DNA of 64,000 bases from Trichomonas vaginalis G3 (taxonomy: Eukaryota > Parabasalia > Trichomonadida > Trichomonadidae), in the NCBI RefSeq assembly GCF_026262505.1, contig NC_067205.1, positions 10,168,001-10,232,000 of the forward strand, given 5' to 3'. The notes beneath the pieces are model-generated. The model was not told the origin of the DNA. It did no database searches and saw only the letters and a program-made list of their open reading frames with translations. Within the stretch, counting starts at the first letter, position 1. Each line of letters starts with the position of its first letter. Positions 20,632-31,152 of this stretch are shown one piece after another. The position numbers and the translations under genes are program-made.

Positions 20632-22980
20632 GGGTCCACTGTAAGGCCAAATAAGGCCTATCGTCGTCCCAAAAATATTGCTCGAGATGGTGTTTTACTC
20701 TTTTGAGATCCTTATCAGATATGCATCAATTTGATGCAGTATCGCAGTTCGAATCTGATTTTTTAATGTAGATATACTCTAACATTCTTGAAAAAATGCA
20801 AAATAATATTAATTAAGCTTTTCATTTCTGTATCATACACGAAACAAAATCATTCATTATACTAAACTTTATCAAAGTTTGAATAATGAAAAAAAAATAT
20901 ATCTAAATTTTTACATTGAGTCTGCTATTGATATGGTTAATATTAAATCTTGTAACAACGGGCATTGGCCAAAATAATACCCGCTAAAATACACAATTTT
21001 TTAAAATTTTATCAATTTGTTATGGTGCATATTTATGACAATGAATAAAATGCTTATCCTTCATAAGTAAATACATAATTTATGCTTAAACACAAAAAAT
21101 AACACAAAAATTTTTGGCCAACATATCAAAACTAAGGATAATGTTTTGAATATATAAGCAATAATACTTTGTCTAGAGAATTAAATTTGTGCTATCTAAT
21201 TGTCAATTCTTTGAATTTTTTTTTAATGCAAGATATCCCGGCATTGGCCTCAATGAATATAAACTACATGCATCATAATATTAGTTTGTAATAGCATAAA
21301 AGCGAAATTCCTAATTTCTTCTCAAATAAACTCCTTTTTTTTATTTAGGTACCCTATTCAATTTCTATCGTCACCATATGGAGAGGTCAGGCCCATATCA
21401 TAAAACATTAAGTTTGGACTTACTAAGACATGTAAGAATTACCTTGCTTGTATAGGGGCATTAAATACTTTTAGATGCTAAAATATTCAAAATTAATTTA
21501 ATTTGATATTCAAAATATGCACGAAAACGTAAATAAATACGGATCTAGCTCTCACATATCTCTATTTTAAGCATTGATAAGTATTTCTACATTCTATTTT
21601 AAAAAATATTCAAATTTCACAATATTCTTTTCATTGATAATTTACATATTAACGAGAATGATATAACTTTTCATGTGTTTAGAAGTTCTTAGCTTTAGTA
21701 CTGTATTGTTGAAAAAATTATTGAAGACTTTTTTCTTTTTGAGAAATTAATGCAATAACCAAAGAGGAATTGCATATGCTGCGCACTAAAATTATAGAAA
21801 TGTCTCTAATTAGACACAAATAGAGATATTCGGAAATAAAAATTTGAAATTTTGATCAAAAACGCTATTTTCTAATCATTTTTATTTTAACTATATATAA
21901 AGTATCTTTTTCTATAATTTATACTTGATGGTTTAAAAGACGTTTAGACTCAAAATTTTACTGCATTTCATGTGGTAACTATGCTTTATCACTAACTACC
22001 TCCTTGTTTCAACCCTGAACAATATATTATACCTCCCAATGCAGGTATTACTCCAACAAAATTAGCAATTTGGCTATTGTCTAAAATTTTCTCAAAGAAA
22101 GAGGAGTAAAGTCCCATTTTTAGAATTCGAGCTATATTAGAATGCAACTTAGACAAAAAGTTACAGTTTCAATACACATATTCAAAAAATTTGCATTCGA
22201 AATTTAAGATAAAGTACAATTTCCAAAAAAGAGTATCGAATCAGTGCACAAATATGCATTTACATGCTTACACTAGCTTGCACTAGTATTAATAATTTTG
22301 AAATTAATTTTCAAATTATTCCCATACCTTTTGCAAAATTATTATGCTTATGATTCTAAGCATAGTTAAGCGATCTCGAATTTGAATTGCTAAGAAAAAA
22401 TAATTAGTAAAAAATTTGTCTATGCATTCTGTATGATGCTACTAACTATATTAGCAGCATACCTAAAATCTTTTCAATATTTTTGAGGGAATTTGAATGG
22501 TACCGGTTGAGAGCTTTTTTAATTAAGGTACTATTTCGATAGAATTTGAATGGTACCCCTTCAATTTTGTGAGGGACCCCTTTCATTTTTTGAATAGGGT
22601 ACCTTAAATGAAAAAAGGACCTTAAATTCCTAAAAAAACATCGGAATTAATGATTGGAAATAGGTCAAAAAAATTCCTAATATAAAACTGATACTTAAGA
22701 TAAAATCAAAATTCGAAAATATCTATTTTTCAAAACACGCATCCAAAAGCGAAAAAATTCGAAAAAATCATGTTCTTATAAAACTCGCCGATTTTGCAAT
22801 TTTTATCCGATTTGAAGTGATAGAATATATTACCATCTTACAAAAACATATACTTCATTATTCCATTCACAAAATATTAATCAGAACACTAGGAAAAGTG
22901 GATTTTCGAAAAAAGACGATAACGATTATTTGCAAATCGCCTCTCAATTTTGAGAGACTTTCAATTTTTACAGTGGACCC
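20632..22980. mobile_element. TTAA-flanked inverted-repeat element
   Basis: GGGTCCACTGTAA at 20632-20644 is matched perfectly by its reverse complement at 22968-22980, and both ends are flanked by TTAA (20628-20631 and 22981-22984). A TTAA target duplication is typical of piggyBac-type transposons, although other superfamilies can show it. The 2.3-kb interior is AT-rich and has no transposase frame. A single further terminus of the same family (TTAAGGGTCCACAG) lies at about 31311, without a visible partner. The left end abuts the start of the CCR4-like gene. Confidence 0.7.
21347..22614. mobile_element. Second inverted-repeat element nested inside
   Basis: AGGTACCCTATTCA at 21347-21360 and its exact reverse complement at 22601-22614 bound about 1.27 kb lying wholly inside the TTAA-flanked element. 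Between 22499 and 22620 there are extra partial copies of the terminal motifs GGTACC and AGGGACCCC. No coding frame is visible. No clear target duplication was seen. Confidence 0.55.
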
Positions 22981-23039
22981 TTAAAAAGTGACATATCTTA
23001 TTTAAATCATGGAGCCAACCTAAGTTAATACATCTCATT

Positions 23040-24100
23040 TAAGGGTTTCGTTTTGCGAAAAAAACGTACAATACGCAATTTCACTAAAAAAACATTTAGC
23101 TAGCAATTTCGACCTTTGACTCCACTTAAGACGTCACTTTTTTAATTTTGCGGTATCATATTTTTGGAAAATCTTTATGAATATTATATAAAAAGTCTCT
23201 TTAATATCTATATTTCATATTTTTATCGATTTTTAAAATTTTTGCGAAAAGTATTCAATTATTTTTGCTATTTGGTCGGGTAAATGTCAGATTTGCGACA
23301 TTTTCTGATATGATATTCAGATTCTACGTTGATAATAATGCTTATAGAACCCTCTTGCTATTGTGTCAAAATTGCGAAACCGATAGCAAAAATATCTCGC
23401 AATATCAAAATTGAGATATTGAGTGAATTATGCATTATAGAGATTAAAAATCTGATTTGTGAAAACATCTCATCAGTTTCTAGCTAATTCAAAAATCTTT
23501 ACTATCTTATTCGATTAAAATGAAAAGGGAATAGTTTCATTATGCTTTAAATGACAGCCTTATAATATAATCATAGTTTTCGCTCAATATGCAGCATTTT
23601 TTTTTTCGAAATCTATGGTCAATGTCCTAAATACTGATTGCTTTGCATTCATATCTCTTACATTTTCTATACCCACATCACCATTCATTGCTATTCCTAT
23701 CTTTTTCATTTTTGTTTGTTTCTCATAATTTCTCAAAAAACATGATAACTTGATATTTGTAAATATCATACTTTATAACGTAAATAAGAACTTGACCTAT
23801 TAAGAAAAGCAGTAATGAAAAGAAAATCTGAAATTCATAAAAATTACAAGTTTCTGATGACAATTAGCTTAATTAAACCAGGTACAAGATTATATAATTG
23901 TATTTTCTATCCAATTATCCATATAATATCTTATCCAGAAAAAATAACTTGATTAATACCAAATGATTTTTTAACTAGTAAATAAAGTATTTTCTTTACA
24001 CACACATTGTATATCATAGTTTTTTTTTTTTTGGTTTCGCAAAACATCCAAAAACAAATATGCTATAAAAGTGACAATTTTAGCAAAACGAAACCCTTAG
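23040..24100. mobile_element. Inverted-repeat element with 7-bp target duplication
   Basis: TAAGGGTTTCGTTTTGC at 23040-23056 is matched by its reverse complement ending at 24100. The flanks carry the direct repeat TCTCATT at 23033-23039 and 24101-24107, good evidence of insertion. The 1.06-kb interior has no supported gene (the open stretch 23584-23769 is AT-rich and unlike any family I know). It lies about 60 bp from the TTAA-flanked element. The 7-bp duplication does not settle the superfamily. Confidence 0.7.
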
Positions 24101-24107
24101 TCTCATT

Positions 24108-24786
24108 GCAATGAACTTATCATTTCTTTTTACGATTTCAGGATTCGCTTATATACAGAGGAAATGTACAGTCGGTGGAATAAATAGCTACTTATACGAC
24201 ATAATATGCAGAGAAATATGTGTTCAATGTGAATGCATAACAAAATTTATGGTATATTAAGTTTTTGTTCTACATTTCGAAATCTTGATGTCTGAAAAAA
24301 TATCGGATTTGGACACCACTTCGGGTACAAATGAAATATATACTACTAACACTTAAATGTAGCATGCTGCGTTTGATCTAAAACACTTCTAATGTTAGAG
24401 AAAAACTGACTTTTTTTTACCTTTTTTTCAGAATCAGCACATGAATATTAGAGTATTGACATCAATACTATATAAACATATATTATATCACATATATGCA
24501 TTGCGTGTTGCATTAGAAACTGCTCAATGATTATTTGAATTACAATACCCCTAAAAATGTATCATGAAAGCGATAACAACTCATAAATGAGTATCATATC
24601 AGTACAGTAATCGCATTCTTCTTCTTCATCGTAGTTTTTGATTGTAATAAAATCATGATTTTTTTAAATCGATTGTTTTGAATGATATTTTAATCAGAAA
24701 AATGTTAAAAGTACACCATGCTTATTTGTGTTTACAGTTTAATAAGAGACGGAATTAATCATATAAAAATTTTTTTATTGTAAAAC
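24108..24786. other. Upstream region of the IFT140 gene
   Basis: About 680 bp of AT-rich DNA without a gene. TCAAA at 24787-24791 is an initiator-like motif about 25 bases before the ATG. Confidence 0.5.
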
Positions 24787-24814
24787 TCAAAATTCCCGTT
24801 ATTTATTTTTAGGA

Positions 24815-27800
24815 ATGACTTTTCTCAGTTCAGATTTAGCTGGGATAGCATCATTCAAAGCAATATCATGGTCTTATTTTGAAAATCTTTGTGCCGTCAT
24901 ATTGGCAGACAATACAGTCCATTTCTTTGATGATCGCGGAAATGAGTTATATCAAAATACCTGCAAACACAACGGTAGGGCTACATCAGTTGTATTTTCG
25001 CCAAAAACGAACATTCTCGCTGTTGGTTGGTCAGATGGTAAAGTTACAATCTGGAATAAAGGACAACTCCAAGAATCATCACAAATGCTTACTTCTTCCG
25101 TCAGCCTCTTATTCTGGCACCCAACAGAGTCCATACTCTTCTCTTCTGCAGAAAATGGCTCACTCTGTATTTGGGATTGCTCAACTATAATTTTACCTCT
25201 ATTTCAAGGCAATGCTCCAACACAATTTTCAAAAGGTACGTTCATTCAAACAGAAGCACCATTCGCTTTCCTTACAAACGATGCCGGCGAATTATATTCG
25301 ATTGATGCAACAGATAAATCAGTTACGAAGATATACGACTTACCAGCACCAGTTTATTCACTTGCATCATGTGCTGCAACGCGTAGAATCATTTCAATCG
25401 GCGGAGATAACTTAATGACTCAATTTTCTTTCCCACCATCACTTTCTAAATATTCGCAAACAAAGCTTCCTAGTGGAGGCGCTCCTACGCTTGTAAAAAT
25501 CAGATCAGACGTTTACGCTTATAATATTGCAGATTCTATCACAATTTTCAACGTTCAAAACGACAATTCATACATCATTCGTTTACTCAACAATAAAAAC
25601 GTCATTGCGTTCGATTTCATCCCTATTACAGGTACATTATACGCTGCAACAGATTCTGGCCAAATTATTTCATGGAGAGCTACAATGAAAGGAATATTTT
25701 CAAGAGCAGGATGGTCTGACCCATCTTCTATCGATTGCAAAGCACAAATTGAAAAAATTTATATGTCTCCTTACACTGGCTCGTTCCTTTCGACTTGCAA
25801 CAACCGCAGACCACTTATGTTCAGAGTTACAAACTACGAGACAAGCGTCAGCCACGAAGTTGTCGTTTGGCAAACTGCATCTGACATGATTCAGCTTGCA
25901 GGCCAAGATCCAACCAAAATTGCATATCCTGTTGAACGTATTGGCATTAGTAATAACTATGTTGCCACAAGCTCAGCAATTTCTACAGATATTTTCACGA
26001 TAAGATCAGGAGGCTTAGTTCCTTTCTCCAGAATGAACATTAACACACCTCTTGTTGTCATATCCAAGGAATGCATTTACGATTGCACATCTTCAGCTTT
26101 AGAAGTCAGAAATTTGCAAGGTACAGTTAAATTAACTATTTCACTCTCAAATTCACCACCAAAATTCATCAAAGTCAATGGCAAGTACATCTGCATTATG
26201 TGCGAAGACATGTCTTTCTTCTTATTTGATATATCTCCAAGATCTCCAAAACTCGTCTTCTCGACCTTCTTCTCCACTCCTCTTGAGACATACAGGATCA
26301 GGGATATCTCAGTTTCCGCCGGCGGCTTCTGTATCTCCGTTTCTGTCGATGTTTACGAAGACCAGCATTGGAGGCCATATCCGTCACTTTTCTTACATTC
26401 CCCTCAATTTGACAAAACCGTTTCTGTTGAATTTGACGGGCGTGTACCTATTGGACATTGTTGGGATTCAGAAGACACTAGATTATTGTGTGTCAGCGCC
26501 GCACCTTTCTCACCAGATTACGAGAGTAACATGAGTGGTTCTATGATTGTTCCTTTGTTTATTTCCGATGCATTAGATGTTTTCAAACAAACAACACTTT
26601 CTGTTTCGAACAATGCCATTTTGTGTGCTGTTGAATTACCACGTGTATTCATACAAAGTGCGCATGGTGTTGTTCCTACTCCTTACGTTCTTCCTCAGTT
26701 CGAAGGCCTTGACAATGCTGATGATGCATCAAAGAAAGCTCTCATGGAATTGAATTTCCATTTGGCGACAGGAGACATCGATTCCGCATTCAACGCCATC
26801 AGAGGCATAGAGAACAAAGGCATCTGGAGATCACTGGCTCAGATGTGCGCTCAAATGAGAAGAGTTGATTTGGCGGACATGTGTTTCGGAAGAATGGAAG
26901 AAGGCGCATCAGCAATCATGTTGAGAAAAGTCAAAGATACAGGTGATGACATCGCAACATTGACTTTAGTTGATAACCAGCTTGGTTTATATGACGAAGC
27001 GAAGAAAATCGCAACAGAAAACAGAAGATTCGATTTGGTTGCGAAGACACAAGCATCTCTTGGTGATTGGCAAGGATCTTTGAACACAACAATTGCTTCT
27101 GATAGAATACACAAGAATACTCGCGAATACAAGATCGCGAGATCTCTTGAAGTCAGAGGAGATTTAGGAGAAGCAATCAAACATTACGAGCAAAGTGGAA
27201 CAATTGCAACAGAATTACCTCGTTTGGCTTTGCAGGCTAATGATTTGAAGTTGTTTTTCGCGTATATAGCTGATAGAAGTGTAACAGAAATTCCTCCAAG
27301 AATGTTAGTATGGATTGGAAGATTCTATGAAGCACACAAACAAACGGATCAAGCTCTTGAATACTTCGATTACGCGAATGCCACAAAAGAAAGCGTTAGA
27401 TTACTTTGCTGCACGGATAGATGGGATGAAGCAGCAAAGATTGTCCAGAAATCTAATGATAGATCAGTAATAACAAGCTACGCGAGACATTTGATGAAGA
27501 GATTGGAGTATTTCATCAAACCAGAAAATACAAATCCACAAGTTGACACTGAAAAAATGAAGCACGATATCATCGAATTGTTTAGACGAGCAAGGCAATT
27601 TGCACAAGCCCTTGAGTTCGCAATACAATACGAAATGATTGATGATATCCTAGCTTTGTCATTTTCAGCACCACCTGCAATTGTCTGCAAAGCTGCTCAA
27701 TGGTTTGAACAACAGAAAGAAGCCAAAAACGCAATTCTTTTGTATTCAAGATGCGGAAGAATGAACAGGGCTTTGACTTTGTGCTTCGTGTCTAAACAAT

Positions 27801-28804
27801 ACGACGCATTGGACGAAATATCAGATACTTTAAACGCAAAGACTGATAAAGGAGTTTTGATAAGATGTGGTAATTATTTCGTCGAATCTGAAAGATGGTC
27901 AAAAGCTGCTCAATGTTTTGTTTTGGCCGGCCAATTTGACACTGTTATTCAATTGTGCAATGACCACAACATTAAGATCAGCTCTCACATTCTTCAAGAT
28001 TTGGCAGAGACCGTTGCCGACCCACAGATTATCCAAAGATTCGCTGAACTCTGCGAGCAACAAAGCGCATTCCAAATTGCTGCTTCTTTGTACGTGAAAT
28101 TGAAAGACATGCAAGCAGCAATCAAGGCTTTGATAAGAAGTGGAGATACAGAGAAAGTTATCAAGTTCGCGAAATACATGAGACGTCGCGAAGGATACAT
28201 TCTCGCAGCTAACTACATCAGCACTTTGAATCCAAGAGAAAGTGAAAACAATTTCGACACTGTTGTAATGTTTTACAACAAAGCTCAGGCTTATGATAAA
28301 TTGGCAAGATTCTATGAAAGCTCTGCACAAACAGAGATTGATGAATACCAAGAATACGAGAAAGGATTGGACTTACTCGCAAAGGCTGTTGATGTACTCC
28401 AAAATAACGAAGCAAGCAACAGAGAGCAAATTTTGGAAACTCTCAATGCAAAGATTCAATTAATTCAGATTTATGTCGCTGCTTCTCAGAGCGTCAAAGA
28501 AGACCCACAAAAGGCTTTGACTGCTTGCGTCCAGTTATTGAAGACAAAGGGAATCGAAACATGCATGAGACCTGATGATATTTACATACTCATGGTCCAA
28601 TGCTACGTTCAACAAGGAAACTTAAACTCTGCTCACAAAATTTTGGAAGATTTAAGACAGAGCGGAACAGATATTACGTGGTTCATGGATGTAGAAGCAA
28701 TTCAGAAGATATATCAGGCTGTGGGAGATACCTTCGAAGCAAAGGAAGGTGAAGGTGAAGATTATAGCGAAGTTATGGACTTAGATGATGCTGATGTTGA
28801 ATAA
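24815..28804 (+). CDS. IFT140: Intraflagellar transport protein IFT140
   Basis: 1329 residues, slightly shorter than animal IFT140. Residues 1-about 330 form a first WD40 propeller (VVFSPKTNILAVGWSDGKVTIWNKG is the family hallmark, given here only as AVGWSDGKVTIWNKG; then LLFWHPTESILFSSAENGSL). A second propeller covers about 335-630. Residues about 650-1300 are TPR-like helical repeats typical of IFT-A subunits (SLGDWQGSL, RSLEVRGDLGEAIKHYEQSG, FDYANATKESVRLL, YFVESERWSKAAQCF). It ends with an acidic tail. IFT140 is a core subunit of the IFT-A complex, needed for retrograde transport and membrane-protein entry in cilia and flagella. The frame is whole, fitting a flagellated protist. It stands alone on the + strand. 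Confidence 0.9.
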   Translation: MTFLSSDLAGIASFKAISWSYFENLCAVILADNTVHFFDDRGNELYQNTCKHNGRATSVVFSPKTNILAVGWSDGKVTIWNKGQLQESSQMLTSSVSLLFWHPTESILFSSAENGSLCIWDCSTIILPLFQGNAPTQFSKGTFIQTEAPFAFLTNDAGELYSIDATDKSVTKIYDLPAPVYSLASCAATRRIISIGGDNLMTQFSFPPSLSKYSQTKLPSGGAPTLVKIRSDVYAYNIADSITIFNVQNDNSYIIRLLNNKNVIAFDFIPITGTLYAATDSGQIISWRATMKGIFSRAGWSDPSSIDCKAQIEKIYMSPYTGSFLSTCNNRRPLMFRVTNYETSVSHEVVVWQTASDMIQLAGQDPTKIAYPVERIGISNNYVATSSAISTDIFTIRSGGLVPFSRMNINTPLVVISKECIYDCTSSALEVRNLQGTVKLTISLSNSPPKFIKVNGKYICIMCEDMSFFLFDISPRSPKLVFSTFFSTPLETYRIRDISVSAGGFCISVSVDVYEDQHWRPYPSLFLHSPQFDKTVSVEFDGRVPIGHCWDSEDTRLLCVSAAPFSPDYESNMSGSMIVPLFISDALDVFKQTTLSVSNNAILCAVELPRVFIQSAHGVVPTPYVLPQFEGLDNADDASKKALMELNFHLATGDIDSAFNAIRGIENKGIWRSLAQMCAQMRRVDLADMCFGRMEEGASAIMLRKVKDTGDDIATLTLVDNQLGLYDEAKKIATENRRFDLVAKTQASLGDWQGSLNTTIASDRIHKNTREYKIARSLEVRGDLGEAIKHYEQSGTIATELPRLALQANDLKLFFAYIADRSVTEIPPRMLVWIGRFYEAHKQTDQALEYFDYANATKESVRLLCCTDRWDEAAKIVQKSNDRSVITSYARHLMKRLEYFIKPENTNPQVDTEKMKHDIIELFRRARQFAQALEFAIQYEMIDDILALSFSAPPAIVCKAAQWFEQQKEAKNAILLYSRCGRMNRALTLCFVSKQYDALDEISDTLNAKTDKGVLIRCGNYFVESERWSKAAQCFVLAGQFDTVIQLCNDHNIKISSHILQDLAETVADPQIIQRFAELCEQQSAFQIAASLYVKLKDMQAAIKALIRSGDTEKVIKFAKYMRRREGYILAANYISTLNPRESENNFDTVVMFYNKAQAYDKLARFYESSAQTEIDEYQEYEKGLDLLAKAVDVLQNNEASNREQILETLNAKIQLIQIYVAASQSVKEDPQKALTACVQLLKTKGIETCMRPDDIYILMVQCYVQQGNLNSAHKILEDLRQSGTDITWFMDVEAIQKIYQAVGDTFEAKEGEGEDYSEVMDLDDADVE

Positions 28805-29439
28805 AGATATTTTTTTCTAATACTGATGTATTTATTAATTCTAACTTATAAAGAAGATTTAGTAGTAAAATAAACCAATTTTTTTTTCTTGATTAAATAT
28901 TTTATTTGAGTATGTTATGCCAAGACATAAAATTATATCAGATCTGTAAATCATCCAAGTTTTGAGTCCCATTTGTTAATGTAGTCAATGCGCCATTAAA
29001 CGTAATTTTAAATTTTTGTTTTGCCATTTGATTTATCGAAATAGCATCTGTATACCAAATGCATCATTCCATGATATCATGTGATGACTAATAACTAGAT
29101 ATACAATTCAAAATCAATTCAAGACTCTAATATAATTACCTTAAAAATCCAAAGAAGTGACACGCATGCTTTTAGTCTAATAGTTTGATCATGAATTACT
29201 TTTTCTATGAAAAAAACGAAACCTATACTAAAATTTCTCTAATTCTAAGTTGAAAGATACAAATTTCACTCAATTTTTGAAAAAAGTTAATGAACAAATT
29301 GTTGTTCTTTTAATCTTCAGAATTTTTGAAGTCGAATTTTGAATTTTGAATTTTTTTTAAATTTTCCAGCCCTTTTCCTCTTAAATTAACAACATTATAT
29401 ACAGAGCATTTAATATAACATCAAATTTTGATTTTATAA
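28805..29439. other. Intergenic, probable promoter of the ankyrin gene
   Basis: About 630 bp of AT-rich DNA. TCAAA near 29421 is initiator-like and is placed as expected for a start codon shortly downstream, but no ATG in the ankyrin frame follows before 29563. Confidence 0.5.
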
Positions 29440-29562
29440 AGTTACGACTTTTCAAAAGTCGAATCAGGTCATGTATTCGAATACATTGCTGCTCACATCA
29501 ACGATTATATTAAGAATGAAAACTTCTTCGATACTTTTGAGGTAGAAGATATCAGAACAATC

Positions 29563-31152
29563 ATGAAATATTCACATTTGACAGCTGATCAGTACATTAC
29601 TCTTCTCAAGCAATCTCATTCAACTATTAACGCAACAAAATTATATGTTAGTACACGAAATGCTAACGTTACTATCCAAAATGTCGAAGAAATTGTATCA
29701 ATTCTTAAATCTCTTAAAAAATACATGAAATTCAATATATTTGATGGAATCATTGATATTTTAAATCAAAAGGAGAAAGAAATAAGTGACTCTACAGAAA
29801 AAATTAAAGAACTTCAAGAAAAATTAAAAGAATCTCAAATTTTATCCAAAATCGCAGAACTTAAGGATTCTACTAATTTTGAAATCGTTTACAATTTCCT
29901 TGATGAACTTTCAGAGAATGGAAATCAAGAAATGATGTCAAAGGCTTGTAAAGAAGGACTTTGGAAAAAGGTTGCTCCCGCAAAAGATGAAGAAAAAGAT
30001 CCTAAGTCGAATGTACTTCATGTCGCTTGTGAAAAAGGAAATCTCAGACTAGTTAAATCACTAATAGAATGTGGATGTTATATAGAAGAAGATGATTATC
30101 ATTGGCGTACTCCACTAATTATTGCATCAAAATATGGTAATCTCGAAGTTGTTAAATATCTCATCTCAGCTGGAGCTGAAAAAGAAGCACACGATTATGA
30201 TAGAAATACTCCACTTATTATTGCATCATGTGGGGGCCATCTTGAGGTTGTTAAATATCTTATCTCAGTTGGAGCTAATAAGGATGCAAAAAGTAATGAT
30301 TTACCTACTCCACTTATTGCTGCATCATGTAAAGGCCAACTTGAAGTTGTTAAATATCTTATCTCAGTTGGAGCTGATAAAGAAGCAAAAGATAATGATG
30401 TTTTTACATCACTTGTTGCGGCAGCAGGATTTGGTCAACTTGGAGTTGTTAAATATCTTATCTCAATTGGAGCTAATAAGGATGCAAAAAGTAATGATTT
30501 ACCTACTCCACTTATTGCTGCATCATGTAAAGGCCAACTTGAAGTTGTTAAATATCTTATCTCAGTTGGAGCTGATAAAGAAGCAAAAGATAAAGATGGA
30601 CGTACTCCACTTATTGCTGCATCAGAAGAAGATCATCTTGATGTTGTTAAATATCTTATCTCAGTTGGAGCTAATAAAGAAGCAAAAGATAAAGATGGAA
30701 ATACTCCACTTATGATTGCATCGAAATGGAATGAACTTGAGGTTGTTGAATATCTTATCTCTGTTGGAGCTAATAAAGAAGCAAAAGATAATGACGGAAA
30801 TACTCCACTTATTAATGCATTGAAAAATTATAATGTAGAAGTTGCTATATATCTTATCTCAGTTGGAGTTAATAAAGAAGCAAAAGATAAAGATGATATT
30901 ACTCCACTTATTATTGCATCAAAATATGGCTATCTTAAAGTTGTTAAATATCTTATCTCAGTTGGAGCTAATAAAGAAGCAAAAGATAATGACGGAAATA
31001 CTCCACTTATTATTGCATCGAAAAAGGGTAAATTTGAGGTTGTTGAATATCTTATCTCTGTTGGAGCTAATAAAGAAGCAAAAAATAATGATGGAAGATC
31101 TGCAATCGATGTTGCTTCGGGTTATACGAAGACTTTTTTGAGTGATATATGA
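29563..31152 (+). CDS. Ankyrin-repeat protein, DUF3447-like, start lost
   Basis: 529 residues from the first ATG. Residues 1-145 belong to the N-terminal helical region typical of the large trichomonad ankyrin family (MKYSHLTADQYITLLKQSH; KEKEISDSTEKIKELQEKLK coiled coil). Residues about 147-525 hold eleven to twelve ankyrin repeats of 33 residues (TPLIIASKYGNLEVVKYLIS). The same frame is open upstream to 29440 and still reads like the family (YDFSKVESGHVFEYIAAH; NDYIKNENFFDTFEVEDI), but it meets a stop with no ATG. The ancestral start was therefore probably near 29440 and is gone, and the protein if made starts about 41 residues late. A 124-bp block is repeated almost exactly 198 bp apart (near 30268 and 30466), a recent duplication of two repeats. 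Function unknown; ankyrin repeats bind proteins. Confidence 0.88.
   Translation: MKYSHLTADQYITLLKQSHSTINATKLYVSTRNANVTIQNVEEIVSILKSLKKYMKFNIFDGIIDILNQKEKEISDSTEKIKELQEKLKESQILSKIAELKDSTNFEIVYNFLDELSENGNQEMMSKACKEGLWKKVAPAKDEEKDPKSNVLHVACEKGNLRLVKSLIECGCYIEEDDYHWRTPLIIASKYGNLEVVKYLISAGAEKEAHDYDRNTPLIIASCGGHLEVVKYLISVGANKDAKSNDLPTPLIAASCKGQLEVVKYLISVGADKEAKDNDVFTSLVAAAGFGQLGVVKYLISIGANKDAKSNDLPTPLIAASCKGQLEVVKYLISVGADKEAKDKDGRTPLIAASEEDHLDVVKYLISVGANKEAKDKDGNTPLMIASKWNELEVVEYLISVGANKEAKDNDGNTPLINALKNYNVEVAIYLISVGVNKEAKDKDDITPLIIASKYGYLKVVKYLISVGANKEAKDNDGNTPLIIASKKGKFEVVEYLISVGANKEAKNNDGRSAIDVASGYTKTFLSDI

Noticed and set aside
20690-20770. tRNA-like stretch with GCAGTTCGAATCTG followed by a T run
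   Set aside because: No full cloverleaf can be drawn and the T stem pairs poorly. ATCAGAT/ATCTGAT and TGCATCA/TTGATGCA form simple nested hairpins, so it is better seen as part of the element end.
24797-24817. Possible 3' splice site (TTATTTTTAG) just before the IFT140 ATG
   Set aside because: Trichomonad introns end in a strict branch-site and splice motif close to ACTAACACACAG, which is absent here, and no matching 5' site was seen.
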